A stretch of DNA of 64,000 bases from Congeria kusceri. Taxonomy: Eukaryota > Mollusca > Bivalvia > Myida > Dreissenidae. The notes under the pieces are model-generated. The model was not told where the DNA came from, ran no database searches, and worked only from the letters and a program-made list of their open reading frames with translations. The DNA lies in contig CM051024.1 in NCBI GenBank assembly GCA_027627225.1, positions 77,799,504-77,863,503 on the forward strand, in the 5' to 3' direction. Each line of letters begins with the position of its first letter. Position 1 is the first letter of the stretch. The translations under genes were made by a program, and so were the position numbers. This document shows, piece after piece, positions 36,736-48,870 of the stretch.

Positions 36736-38220
36736 GCTTACTTGTAGCACCAATTTCCTCGGAAGTTTAGTGTTGGCGTTTTATATGTGACCTATACTAC
36801 GGAGCAGCGGGCTTTTTTAGTATCCCTAGCTCCATTATAGCACTACTGTTAATGATGTTTAGTAACATAATAAGTTATTGTTATTTTTTGTGTGTGTTAG
36901 TTTCTCTCAAGTATACCCGGTACTCCGGTTTGAGTCAATACAGTACCATAAGATTAGTTATTTTCCGTATGGGTGTGCTTGGTTTGGAGTATACACGAGA
37001 GTTGCTTCTATATTTATTTGATTGCTTTGTTAAAAATATGACGATTGTAGAAGTGTAATCTTCAATTTACTAAATAAGTTTTAGTTTAGAATCGTAAACC
37101 GCATGCATGTTGGACGGATTTAGACTTGGGTTAGTGGGACATTTATATAATATGACCGGTATTTTTGTTTCAAAGGGACATAACTCGTTTAAAAATTCGT
37201 TTCAACATGGCAGGATTGACAACGGCATTTTTTTCCTGAGAGCATTGTGTTGTCTAGTTAAATAAATTTAAGTACGGAAAAATCAAAGATAAAAAAAAAA
37301 TTATAACGCGTCATTATGATTATTGTATACATTTGTGCTGATGTCATACATGCGTTTTGCACTGGTGGCACCTGACTTTTGCAAAGTCATTGAACATTAC
37401 TTTCCGAGGCAAACGTGCGATCTCGTTCAAACGCTGCCAAAACGACCGAATGGAAAATGTCGTAATTAATTTTACAATAAATGACAAGGACGCTCGCGTC
37501 GTTTCAACTGAAGTCCCGAAAGAATAGGAAGTTGCAACGAATGTGGGTACAACGCAGCGGAGACAAACCGAAATGCAGTGATCGGAATTATTTCCCATAA
37601 AATCGTGCCGCAAATGCAGGAATGAACGCGGACAATGCAAGAAACTAACGGTAAATTGGAACACAAGAGAACGACTAAATAATGATTTGCCCTAATGAGC
37701 CGGCTACGTTGACAGACACTGATGGGCCAAACACGCCAGTAAAATGCTGGTAATGTGTACCCATGGCACCGGTACCTGGAGTTTGTCAGGCGCTGATTTT
37801 ACCACCTTGGTTTCTACGAGCAGAACATGAACTTGTTGCCAAAGCAATTCATTTTGCCGTGTTCTGTTTTACCAGGAACATATAATAACTGTTAAAGGTC
37901 ATTAAAATAATGGAATATACGCATATTTTGCACATAATTAAGTTTTTTGCTTATGTACGCCCTAGCTAAGCATTTGACATTGTTTACATTGACAAAAGAA
38001 CCATAATCGTTAAATTGTTTAACTATCACAAACTGAGATGAATGCCACTATTAGGCAATACGTGTCTTCAACATCAATGGTGCGTTATGCAGACAACGTC
38101 TCATACTTTACCTATATTACAGGGACGGTATACATAAATGCAACCGCTCTGATAATACGACTGCATGGATGTCATTTGATTTTGACAACTGATCAGTCCT
38201 AAAAGTATTGCATCCGATCT
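36736..38220. other. Intergenic, with a GC-richer patch at 37340-37700
   Basis: Mostly AT-rich. The patch at 37340-37700 keeps open frames of 64-106 codons on the minus strand and a short Cys-containing frame on the plus strand, but none resembles a family I know and no convincing splice pairs flank it. Confidence 0.45.
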
Positions 38221-38227
38221 GAACGTT

Positions 38228-38480
38228 CATATTTTTATGCACGCCCCCCCCCCCCCCCCCCCCGGCATCTTGATGCGGGAAGTATATAGTGATTTTCCTG
38301 TCTGTCGGTCCGTCATTCCGTCCGCCCGAGACAAGGTTAACTAGATTTTACCGTTTCGTCTAGCACCAACACCGCTTACTACAATACTCACACAGTCGTT
38401 GCTTATGACCATTCCCTATCCTCCCATATCACCCAACCTCACTTTGACCTTGACCTTGACCTAAGTTGGACTAAGAAATT
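38228..38480. repeat. Dispersed repeat with long C tract
   Basis: A C run of about 20 bases, GGCATCTTGATGCGGGA, then CTGTCTGTCGGTCCGTCATT and a TGACCTTGACC-type run. The combination is typical of molluscan dispersed repeats. Confidence 0.55.
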
Positions 38481-38984
38481 TACTACCCAGCACCAACCGG
38501 GGACATGTGTGTTTATCAAACACAGAATCTTGTTTATTTTAGTTTTTAGCAACGTTATCAAACTGCTGTGTTTAGTATTTATAACAATTATATATCAGCT
38601 GTTTTTTATTTGTTCTGGACCAGAACCCAGAACGAGAATCAGCACATTTGTGGCGATTACCCCGATTTGGGCACCCCGATTTTATGACAACCTAGGCCAA
38701 CATTTTTTGTTGGTTTCCGCTAACATCTCCGAACAATTCTAAGAGGTGAGGTTAAAAATATTTATGTTTTCGCGGCATATTCATCACACAGTTTAGGTAT
38801 ATTGGACTGCATGTAAAATGTTTAAACGCCTCCCATCAAAGAAACTGTACCTTAGCTGTAAATAAGGTCATAGAACGACATTTCACAATATGAGTTTGAA
38901 ATTTTGCTTTTTTTCAAAATATGAATTACCGAAAAGACGCCTATAAGCTAAAACTGCTCTTTTGACCGAAAGTCAGAAAAAGTT

Positions 38985-39086
38985 AATGATCGATAGGCCA
39001 AAAAAACTTCTAGGGTCGGCGGAAAAACTTGGGGAGTGGAGGGGTCGGGTAAGCGGAAATAAACAACTTTTTAACGCCTTATTACC
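38985..39086. mobile_element. Diverged end of a GGCGTAAAAAA-family element
   Basis: AGGCCAAAAAAACTTCTAGG, GGGGTCGGGTAAGCGG and the terminal TTTTTAACGCC resemble the right end of copies A-C, but with many changes. Confidence 0.45.
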
Positions 39087-39249
39087 ATAGACCTCTCCAG
39101 GTCTTGCCACAAAGAGATTAAACTCCTCCCCTAATTTTGCCTCAACACTGCATTACTATTAGTAAATTAAATAATCTTAATTCTTCAATCAAAACATGAG
39201 GTCGTTGGAATTACATTGGTTGTTTACCTAAATGTTCGTAATGTGCAAG

Positions 39250-40340
39250 ATGTATTGGATATGCGTATACATTATTAGTTACGCATAAGATGTTGGGTGG
39301 AATTGTCCTTGTTATTGCAGCTGTGTAGAATTTGTTTATATTGTTTATATGGTCATGTTATGTGCAAGATTTATGGTTTAATTTGTGTCTAGTTTTAGTA
39401 ATGTGCAATATTTATGGTTGAAATTGCGTCTATTTTCTTGGTTATGTGCATTATTTATGATTGAATTTGCGTGTATTTTGAGTCTTTTGAAAGATATGTA
39501 CGTATGGTTGAATTTGCGTATATTTTATATAGTTTTGGGCAAGATTTATAGTTGAATTTGTTTATATTTTCTTAGTGATGTTCAAGCTTTATGGCTAAGT
39601 TTATGTTAATACATATTTTCTAAGTCATGTTCAAGCTTTATGATTAAATTTGAGTATATTTTCTAAGACATGTTTCAAGCTTTATGGTTAAGTTTGAGTA
39701 TATTTTCTTAGTCATGTTCAAGCTTAGTCATGTGCAATAATTACAGTTGAATATGTGTACATTTTTCTTAGTGTGAAATATATACAGTTGAATATGTATA
39801 CATTTTCTTAGTCATGTGCATCATATAATACAGTTGAATTTGTGTATATTTTCATAGTCACGTGCAATATATACAGTTGAATTTGTGTATATTTTCTTAG
39901 TAATGTGCAAGATATGCAGTTGAATTTGTGTAAATTTTCTTAGTCATTTGCTATATATACAGTTTAATGTGTATATATGTTCTTAGTCATGTCATGTGCA
40001 AGATATGCAGTTGAATTTGTGTAGATATCTTTAGTTACTGCATAGCATGTAGGTGCACTATGTTTGGTTGAATTTGTGTACCGGTATATTTTCTTAACTA
40101 ATACTCGTATATAGGACCTTTAATTGCGTGTGTGTATATTTCGTAATTATGCGTAAGGTGTTGGTTGATCGCGTGTATGCATTCTTTCTTAGACTGAATA
40201 CGTGCACACTTTCGTAGTTATGCGCAATAATCCGAATTGAATGTGTGTACACCTTCTTAGTTATGTGTACGATTTTGGGTTTAATGTGTTAATACTTCCT
40301 TAGTCGTGCGCAAAAGTTGGTCAAATGTGTGTATTCCATG
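39250..40340. repeat. Highly diverged minisatellite, period about 43 bp
   Basis: About twenty recurrences of a unit of the form TAGTCATGTGCAAGATATAC then AGTTGAATTTGTGTATATTT. Units carry many substitutions and indels, so the array is old. Confidence 0.8.
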
Positions 40341-40386
40341 TTGACCATATTCTTGAAACACGTATCTTTATGTAATAGTGGCATAC

Positions 40387-40462
40387 GTTGACCGAAATAT
40401 GTTAGTTATTTAACGAGCACACAGGGCGAGGTTAACTAATTAACATATTGAGGTCAACGAGT
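40387..40462. repeat. Fold-back sequence
   Basis: CGTTGACC, AATATGTTAGTTA on the left pairs with TAACTAATTAACATATT and GGTCAACG on the right, around a GAGCACACAGGGCGAG loop. Confidence 0.7.
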
Positions 40463-40606
40463 GTTTTATACCATATCTACCTATCACATCGCAACTTTCC
40501 ACGATGCCGATCCCATGGGCGTTTCCTAGTCGTCACGTGTTGTCCAACATGCTTGGCATGTTTGTAGTTTCCAAATTTAGCGCTGTACTAGGGTGTCCAT
40601 TCAGTG

Positions 40607-40691
40607 AAGCTTACCGCGCAATAAGTCGCATGCGTATTAAATTAAAACTTAATTTCAATATACAGCACACTACTTATTGCACGGTAAGCTT
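40607..40691. repeat. Fold-back sequence
   Basis: AAGCTTACCGCGCAATAAGT pairs with ACTTATTGCACGGTAAGCTT, one mismatch, around a loop of about 45 bases. Confidence 0.8.
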
Positions 40692-40851
40692 GCATATTAG
40701 GCTTCGCCCACCAGTTACTGTTCTGATATCACAATTATTGAATACCGCGAAACAAAGAAAACTCTCTGAAATATAGTATAATATGTTAATTATGATACTC
40801 GATTTTAACATTAGTTTTTATCATATTTCGAAAAAGCATTTTAGACATGTT

Positions 40852-41350
40852 CACGGTCTGTAGCCTGATAATGCTGGCTCAGAAGATAATGCATGCTCAG
40901 AAGATAATGCAGGCTTCCGAGATGGGGCAGATAGTGGGGTACAACAGTTTATGTATAATTGTTTTTTACCCTTACACCATGCATTTTCTATTTCGATAGA
41001 TATAAATTAAGCGATCCATTATCTATGTACAGGTACCCTAACTTTCAAAAATATTCGTCAGATAAACGTATACATAGAGAAGTGATTACAAAACATCACC
41101 CAAATCAGCGGAAAACGGTATATTTTAATCATTTAAAAATATATGTAAGCATTGTTTTTTAAATCAAACTTGTGTAAACAAAGCCCAATCATCGACAATG
41201 ATAATGCAGTATTGGTTGGTTTAATAACACACGTACGTTTCTATAAAAATGATTTTTTCCAAGTTGCCGGCACCCAATTGGATAATGGCTTGCTACACGA
41301 TAAATACAAAAAGATAATGGCGTGCTTAACTTGGATAATGATCGAGCTTG
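40852..41350 (+). repeat. Left terminal inverted repeat
   Basis: It pairs with 45119-45616. Contains GATAATGCTGGCTCAGAA, GATAATGCATGCTCAGAA and GATAATGCAGGCTTCC near the tip, and an open frame reading SSDKRIHREVITKHHPNQRK that is also found in the other repeat. Confidence 0.85.
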
Positions 41351-41425
41351 ACTTTTTATCATGCTTATTTACAGCTTGATAGTCTGAATGTGCTGTCTTT
41401 CTTCCACTTTATATGTAAATGTATG

Positions 41426-41426
41426 C

Positions 41427-41472
<46 letters not shown>

Positions 41473-41510
41473 TGCCTGCCTGCCTGTCTGTCTGCGTGTC
41501 TGTCGGTCGG
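41426..41510. repeat. GTCT/CTGC microsatellite
   Basis: About ten GTCT units, then degenerate GCCT and GTCT/GTCG units. It lies just inside the left inverted repeat. Confidence 0.95.
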
Positions 41511-43764
41511 TATATTGCGTGGTAGATATGTGCGGATTTATGCCTTATTTCCCCCAAAATTGTACTAGTATTTGACTGACCCTGTTTATTACCTGACCAG
41601 AATATGAAGGGCCCCATTTGCCGGTCCCAAAGTGTCTGACATGCACTACCAGAATAATTACCGCAATAAATTATATTGTTAATTGTTAATTATTAGAACC
41701 TCTCAGAATCTTCTATATTGTGTTCTCCTGAACGCTAAAACAACATCAATAGCTGCCATTGCATAGCATATGAAGGAATATGAATACAACACACCTCGAC
41801 CAAAATAACTTCCAAGCTAACCTCCCTGATAGTCCATATTCTTAAGCAAATATTTACTAACAAGCAAGATAACAAAACCTATTGCATGCTCCACTCACAC
41901 ATGTCAGGATTAAAGCAGTCATCATATGTCTCTCAATAATTATGTGAATATATTTTAATTTCTTACATCATTACCTCCATCCTTGTGAACTGCGCCCTTT
42001 TTGAGTAAAATCATGTCCCAGATGACGTAAGTGCTAATTATCATTTCAGATTTAAGCATGTTTCTATTTAAATTTGTATAGCACTATGAATGTAAGAGTG
42101 TGCATAAATGTAGTAAAATGGCTCTATATGAAATATTCATTGCTGCATATGTCATTGTACACTCAGTAAAAACAGAAACACAAATTGTGAATAATGTAAA
42201 AATAATTCAAAATTAGTTAAGATTAGAAAAAATGTGTTTTCATGAAATAAATATTGATAATGTCCCAATAAATTAGCAAAAGTAATGTTAATTCTATCTC
42301 TTAACAAATAGAAATAGCAATATTCAAAGTTCACCACTACCGAAAGCAAACTCGCAATGTATCTTGTAGCTGTCCCAAGCACTGAAAAGTGCTTTCATGT
42401 TGAACCTTAAAATTTTACGAAAAACTGTTCTACTGTGGAGTGCTTTTTAATTTTGGAAGTACAGTCTCGAAACAGCATTTTATAGGGATGCACAATAATA
42501 GCATGGTTGTAAACATATAACATCGGATATAAAGATGTTTTACATTTATCCCGATTCACAGACTACACAGACTCCAGTTTAAAATCACTCTATCACCTCT
42601 TAGGTATTACGAAAATCAAGAAATACATATATTTTAGGTTAAGGTCACTTTACTGATTGCAAAATAGAAAGTTGCGATATTGGACATAACTTTATGCTTA
42701 ATTAAACAACAATGCAAAATAAAAAGAACACATAAATATGTTAAGTCTAGTGCAAATACAATATAACACAATTTGTCTATATGTAAATGTGTAATTCCGC
42801 ACATTCACCGAATCAACATCTGTAGGAAATTAAATGTCAATAATTTATTTCACGTTCTTTTATATATTATAATAAAATAAAATTAACTCACAATTTTTAA
42901 GAAATACATGGTTACACTATTTTTAAAAACTATTTTTGATATGCACTTCTAGTCATAAAATTATTGCATATTTAATTACAACTACCACTATTAATTTTGA
43001 GTATACGGTCAAGTATACGGTTAACTTCAAATGTGTTCCAGTTGTACAGTTTCAGTTAAAGCAGTTGCATGACCATAAACTAACAATTATTTGATATAAT
43101 ATATGTAAAGTAACACAGCACACGTGTCTATGCATTATAAGTACTTTAATTTCAGAAAGTTACTCGTTAAGGTATGCTTATTTGGAACATTTAGCATCCT
43201 TGTTAGGTTTAAACAATATAATTGTTTTTTAATAACATAAAAATGTTAAATATAGGCCAGACCTTGAAATACTGATTGCAAATAATGTTGATCATAGTTA
43301 AACTATATTTGATGGTATGTTGGTATCTCGTTATTGTTTTTGCCGATTCGTTTCAATTAAAATCCATTAAATACAGATATTTGTTAGTTATTTTATTACA
43401 GTAATGTTCACCAAATGGTCCTTGCAGTAACAAATAACGGATTATATTAAATAACAGCTTTTCACAGTAAGCTCAATAATAATATTTACAATAAGAACAA
43501 AAACAGAGAACACAATCAGATTATAATTGTGGATATTATCAATAAAAGTCCATATGACATGACAAACTGACGGAATTTCAATATTTAAATCTTACGACAT
43601 GAAAGCCAAAACAAGGATAAAGCATTGTTCACGCCTTGACTGGAAATCGAACCCGGTTCGTGTAGGTAAAAGACAATGCTGTAACCTTCAATAAGTTCAC
43701 AGATGCATACATCAATTTAACTATCAATATAACTTTTAATATTTACAATGTTTATGATTCAACG

Positions 43765-43945
43765 CTAAACGACTGGTAAATCCAAGAAACCGAGGCGTCT
43801 GTGAGCAAGTATCTTAGAATCGTCCCTGTGAAGAAACTGCCTAACCCCACGTTCACCATGGGCGGGGAAACCAGGCTTGCTTACAAGTCCAGATCGTCTG
43901 CTGTGTGAACTATGACCTCTAACATCAGAATCAAAAGCATGATCT
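43765..43945 (-). CDS. Possible terminal exon of an unrecognised gene
   Basis: The acceptor TTTTCAG|AGATC and 59 codons plus TAG follow in phase with the exon at 44161-44292 (AG|A gives Arg). The sequence is DHAFDSDVRGHSSHSRRSGL, then a basic tail ending LGFLDLPVV. Composition is GC-richer than the flanks. I do not recognise a family. It lies inside the 4.77-kb element, so it could be a captured host gene fragment or part of an element gene. Confidence 0.35.
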
Positions 43946-44160
43946 CTGAAAACATTATTCAAATATCTATGTAACGATAGGTAGAGAAATTACGAGTCAA
44001 TACTAATTACGACTTTAAGAATAACTATACACTTTTTATATGTAAATTTACAGTATGTTTCATTGTATGTGTGATTTTGATTTCAATGAAAGTCCATGAT
44101 ATGTTTTGACAGTAAGAAGTCCTTATATTACTGAAACTATTATTACTGAGTATATTCTAC

Positions 44161-44292
44161 CTTGGAGAAATCATCTGTTCGTCGACCTTCGCACGTATGG
44201 TTGATCCTACCAAATCGGAGTTCTCTGTTTCAGGTGATTCAGATGAATGTGATTGATAGACGCTGGCATTTGATGTCCTCACATAGAACGGC
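44161..44292 (-). CDS. Possible internal exon of the same unrecognised gene
   Basis: The acceptor is TTTCACCAG|GCCG and the donor CCAAG|GTAGAA. It has 43 codons in the only open phase, PFYVRTSNASVYQSHSSESP then ETENSDLVGSTIRAK. It is Ser/Glu-rich and probably disordered. Upstream it could join the donor at 45707 (CTGTC|GTAAGT), whose frame gives a hydrophobic YYVLTSSVLIFRALMF segment, but that exon lacks a good acceptor. Confidence 0.35.
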
Positions 44293-45118
44293 CTGGTGAA
44301 ACAAAGATTTTGGTCATAAATATGAAAAAATAAATGATTGTGTATAATTACAGAATGAACAGGCTAATAACGTGAACACAACAATGTATGCGTTACGCAT
44401 GTACATCTGACGAAATCTTTTATCTTAATTGCCGTATCTACTACTTTGATAGCATTAACACGGACCCTATCCGTTTAGGTTCAGCTCGCATTAAGACGAG
44501 CACACTTTTATCAAATTTAAGAAATACTTTTCGATTTGAGTTGTGTATCTGTAAATGAAAATGATTTTGAGTTCAGATGCGTAGAAATCAATTTTTCGAG
44601 TGTACTAAAGGGGATACCAATGTGAACTGTAGTAATTATTGCCAAATATAGGCGGATAACTCTGTAACTACTTAGTTTGCCCATAATTTAAACTCTAGCT
44701 GCGACGATCAATCTACCCGACTAGCAGACCAAATTCAGAAGACTAGCTGGACAAACTTCGGCAGGCTAACTTTTTTTTTCTTTTATACCGACGGACAGTC
44801 ATGGCACCAATATAACTCCAACATGCTTTGTATCCTGGAATTTGAATTAATTACATTTACACTGCCTCATATAATAAAGCAGAGTAGATCAAAGAAGCTC
44901 GATTAGTTAGTGCATTTTATTACCGTAAAATGATTACTGGATATCCTATTGTAAGCATACGCTGATTTTCATACCCTACTCATACATATTAATGGATGTA
45001 TTAGTATATAGAGATATTATATAGTATACAGTGTACTTAATGTGACTTTAAACATATAATATTATAAACATTCAAAGAAAACAGCTGATTCAAAGTGTAC
45101 ATATCATAGAAAAAAAAG

Positions 45119-45616
45119 CAGCTCGATCATTATCCATTTAATTTTTATTGTAGCCTATCATTATCCACATGAAGCACGCCATTATCCAATTGGGTGCAGG
45201 TGGCTTGGAAAAAAACATTTGTTTAGAAACGTACGTATGTTACTGAACCAAGCACGACTGCATTTTCATTGTCGATGATTGGGCTTTGTTTACACAAGTT
45301 TTACATAAAAAAAGATGCTTACATATATTTTTAAATGATTAAAATATACCGTTTTCCGCTGATTTGGGTGATGTTTTGTAATCATTTCTCTATGTATACG
45401 TTTATCTGACGAATATTTTCGAAAGTTAGGGTACCTGTAGATAGATAATGGATCGCGTAATTTCATATCTAACGCAAAATAAAATGCATGGTGTAAGGAT
45501 AAAAAACAATTATACATAAACAGACGTACCCCACTATCTGCTCCATCACGGAAGCCTGCATTATCTTTTGAGCATGCATTATCTTCTGAGCCAGCATTAT
45601 CAGGATACAGACCGTG
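45119..45616 (-). repeat. Right terminal inverted repeat
   Basis: Inverted partner of 40852-41350. Its frame reads SSDKRIHREMITKHHPNQRK. Differences between the two copies are mostly amino-acid changing (R/S, I/M, R/Q, M/V), so the frame does not look selected. Confidence 0.85.
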
Positions 45617-45699
45617 ATGTTTAAGAAAAACTGAAGCTATTTCCTTGCCGCTGCCATACGTCTAGCAAAATTGTGTTGTTTTTGTTATAAAGTGTGAAA

Positions 45700-48295
45700 G
45701 ACTTACGACAGTGAGAGTTTCCCAAACATTAGAGCACGGAAGATTAAGACAGAACTCGTTAGCACATAATACAGATATTTGTCATCATCATCATATCTAT
45801 CACTCTTCAATACATTTTCCCTTCACCGACAGGCGCCATATTGCTTTTTTCTAATTGGAATTACACAGCAGCAATAAATGTCCAAGAACTATGCTGTTTT
45901 ATTACTGTGTTTGCCATATTTTGGTAAGACAAAATGGGCACTGCATACACTCTGCCAGCGAATTGTAAGCAAAAAATAGTTTACCTTTGAGCACTAACAT
46001 ATTAATACTTTACACAGAAAGTCAGCGTTCTCCGAAAACTGACCTACCGGTACTTAAAACTGTCCAGTGAAGCTGGGGAAAAATCAACCGTGAGTTTGTT
46101 GATGGACGAGCATTTTGTTGTTCGTAGCTCACATGAGGAGAGTTTTTCGAGACTTAATTTGATAATAAATCTTAACCAAACCTGTACAAACTGTGTGTAA
46201 ACATAAAACCGTATGGTTACCGTCCGATGAGAAATGACAGCCATTTGTGTGAGTCAGTTCGTCTTGCACGCTCTGAGAATTTCAACACCTGAAAACAAAC
46301 CAAACATCATTACAATATTGTTGTGGCTGTGGCTTTACAAAAATGTAGGGAAAATAATTATTCACACAGATCCACTATTATTTTAACATGCATGATCAGC
46401 CAATTTTGGGATTTAAATGTCACCAGTTGTTGCGTCCATTTCAGTGTTTTCAACATCAATTTGCAACTTTCCTGCGAATGCGAGCACCTCAAACACGGCA
46501 TGCCTGAATTACTTACCAGATACTTGCTTGCAACTGAGCAAACTGGGGGTCAACCATTCAGATTTTCCAAAAAATTCCAATGTGTGTACGCCCTTTTAAA
46601 TATCCTGCCAAGAAGGCGTTTTGAGCTAGGAATCCTCATGTACGAATTTTATGTGCAAGGTGGCTCAACACATACACTGGCTTAACATAGGGCGTATTAA
46701 TCAAAACTCTAGTCATTAAATCTGATACATACAACTTCTAAAACAGTCAAAATGCTGCTCAGTTTCATTGTATCCCTATTTATTAGAACGTTCTCCCCTG
46801 CCAATTCGAATTCTCGGCTGAAACTGTAAAGTGCTACCTAAGTCGTGTTGTTTTAGCTATAAACTCTGCAAGCAGTTTCTCAAAATCTACACGACAGAAC
46901 TCACTAACACATAGAGGTAATACTGAAATTAGTGAGCATCACCATATCTATCACTCTTCAATACAACGTTTTCTCTTCGCCGACATGTGCCATATGTCTT
47001 TTCTAATTGGAATTACATAGCAGCAATAAAATATCCAAGAACTATGCTGTTTTATTTTTGTATTTGTCGTATTGTGTTCATGTAAAATGGGAATTGCATA
47101 CACTTTGCCAGCCAACTGTACGCATGAAATAATACCTTGGTGCAATAAAATACCACACGAAGCAGTAAGTCCGTGAACTCGGAAATCTGACCTACATCCG
47201 GTACAACGCTTGGTAACACAGAAGATTGCAATGTTCCACAACGAGTTATTTCGGACCAGAAACACGAGAGCAACGGCCCATTTTGTGAGTTAATTCGAAA
47301 TACAAATTATTATGCAAATAAACATTCAAAAGAGCTCTCTATGGTTTAAGAGTGAGACGGAATTCGTTAGCACATAATACTGATATTTGTAGGCATCACC
47401 ATATCACTCTTCAATACAAAATGTTCCCTTCACCGACAGGCGCCATATTGCTGTTCTAATTGAAATTACAAAGCAGCAATAAATGTCTAAGAACTATGCT
47501 GTTTTATTTATTATTGCGTTTGCCATATTCTGTTCACGTAAAATGGGAAATGCATATATTTTACCAGCCAACTGTGCGCACGAAATAATCTTCCTTGGTG
47601 CACTAAAATACCAAACGAAGCTGTAAGTCAGTGCACTCCGAAATCTGACATACATCCGGTACGTCGCTTGGTAACACAGATGTTTGCAGGGTGTCCATTG
47701 CGTTCCACAACGAGTTATTTCGGACTAGAAACACGAGAGTTACGGCCCCTTTTTGTGAAAAGTTTTCATGTAATTTTTGTTTGCATTCTTTATCAAAAGT
47801 GTTTTCGAAATACAAATTTTATTCGAAATATACATTCTAAAGAGCTCTCTATATGCATGATTTTATAAATTTTAACAAGGGCAAACTAAGTCTACTTTGT
47901 ACGCTTTGTTTTTCCGTACTACAGCCACATATTTGCAAGTTATGTAGGTTTTTAAATGGCGTATGACAGATGAATATCAGTGAGCACTGAAGTAGTTGCA
48001 CAGATTAAAAGTAAAACGGAGCTCGTTATCACATAATACTGATATTAGTCAGCATCACCATATCTATCACTCTTCAATACATTTTCCCTTCAACGACATG
48101 AGCCATATGTCTTTTCTAATTTGAATTACATAGCAGCAATAAAAATGTTCAAGAACTATGCTGTTTTATTATTGTGTTTGTCATATTTTGTTCACGTAAA
48201 ATGGGAATGCACACACTTCATCACCAAACTTTACGCATGAAATAATCGTATTATACCTTGGTGCACTAAACACCAACTGACTTATAACGAGGGGT
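45700..48295 (-). repeat. Four-copy decayed segmental duplication
   Basis: Copies lie at about 45720-46065, 46880-47280, 47345-47760 and 48005-48290. Shared blocks include TATCACTCTTCAATACA, CCGACAGGCGCCATATT, AGCAGCAATAAA and AAGAACTATGCTGTTTTATT. Copies 2 and 3 also share CATCCGGTAC, CGCTTGGTAACACAG and CGAGTTATTTCGGAC. On the minus strand each encodes a DRYGDA...YYVLTSSV-like stretch. Copies 2 and 4 have a stop in it; copy 1 has none. Probably a decayed exon or element array. The 46323-46685 plus-strand frame between copies is not assignable. Confidence 0.65.
46100..46880. other. Spacer between duplicated segments with exon-like frames
   Basis: Between copies 1 and 2 there are open frames on both strands (plus 46323-46685, 120 codons). 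On the minus strand there is a good splice pair around 46292-46223 (TTTTCAG|GTG to GGACG|GTAACC), reading VLKFSERARRTDSHKWLSFL. None of these resembles a family I know, so no gene is called. Confidence 0.3.
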
Positions 48296-48299
48296 GATC

Positions 48300-48868
48300 A
48301 GGCTGACAAAAGTAGAGATGTGAAGCGAACGTGGCATAAACGATTTCGAAAATGCAGAGAACACATTTGTGATGATGAAGGCAAGTTCTCCGATTGATGT
48401 CGTTCGCAACGACGTATGCTAGTAACCGGACAGGCGCGTATCGGTTCGGGAGGTGTGTGACAGACTGGAATCAACGTTTTGACGTCAAAATTACACGCTG
48501 ACGTCATCATTAATAAGTGACGTTCTTCATCGGAAAAAAGGCTTAGATGTATGCAGTAATTATAAAGATATATAGTGAAAACAAAACCTATGTAGGGTTG
48601 GCCCGCAAACCTGTACATACGTCACTATGGCAAATGGTTACAGCTAACTGCATACAAAGAGTTTTATTGTTGATATATTCCAAACTTGTCAAAGGCTGGT
48701 CTACATGTATAGCAAATTCCAATAAAATCTTGGTGGTTAATTAACGAGAAATCGACGTCGTCCACGAACTTTTGGATCACCACCCGTATATTGCAATAAA
48801 AAATCGTTTAAATGGGTAAGTCATTTGTTTGCAACGTAGCAGGGGTGACCACCAAAACTCTTTGCATA
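48300..48868. other. Intergenic, no supported gene
   Basis: Includes a GC-richer stretch at 48300-48500 with a minus-strand frame of 106 codons that has no recognisable domains. Nothing else can be supported. Confidence 0.45.
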
Positions 48869-48870
48869 AC

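Larger units (their letters stand above)
40852..45616. mobile_element. 4.77-kb DNA transposon-like element with about 500-bp terminal inverted repeats
   Basis: Both ends read CACGGTCTGTA inward and are flanked by a 5-bp direct repeat ATGTT (40847-40851 and 45617-45621). The inverted repeats run to about 41350 and 45119, agree at most positions, and carry repeated GATAATGC/GGATAATG motifs. A 5-bp duplication with CAC-initial ends fits the Transib/RAG-like superfamily (Transib ends start CACNNTG). Polinton-like elements are an alternative. No transposase is visible inside, so it is probably non-autonomous or captured. Interior: a GTCT microsatellite, long AT-rich stretches and two exon-like frames (43765-43945, 44161-44292). 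Confidence 0.8.

Noticed and set aside
37344..37666. Overlapping minus-strand frames of 106 and 64 codons in a GC-richer patch
   Set aside because: Neither frame resembles a family; the plus-strand Cys-containing alternative is short and stops early.
40959..41162. Peptide shared by both transposon inverted repeats as a possible conserved protein
   Set aside because: The two copies are the same because they are inverted repeats, and their differences mostly change amino acids.
41348..41617. Frames rich in CLSV or TDRQ repeats
   Set aside because: They are translations of the GTCT microsatellite.
43640..43690. B-box-like GGGTTCGATTTCC on the minus strand, possible tRNA or SINE
   Set aside because: No A box at the right distance and no cloverleaf could be drawn.
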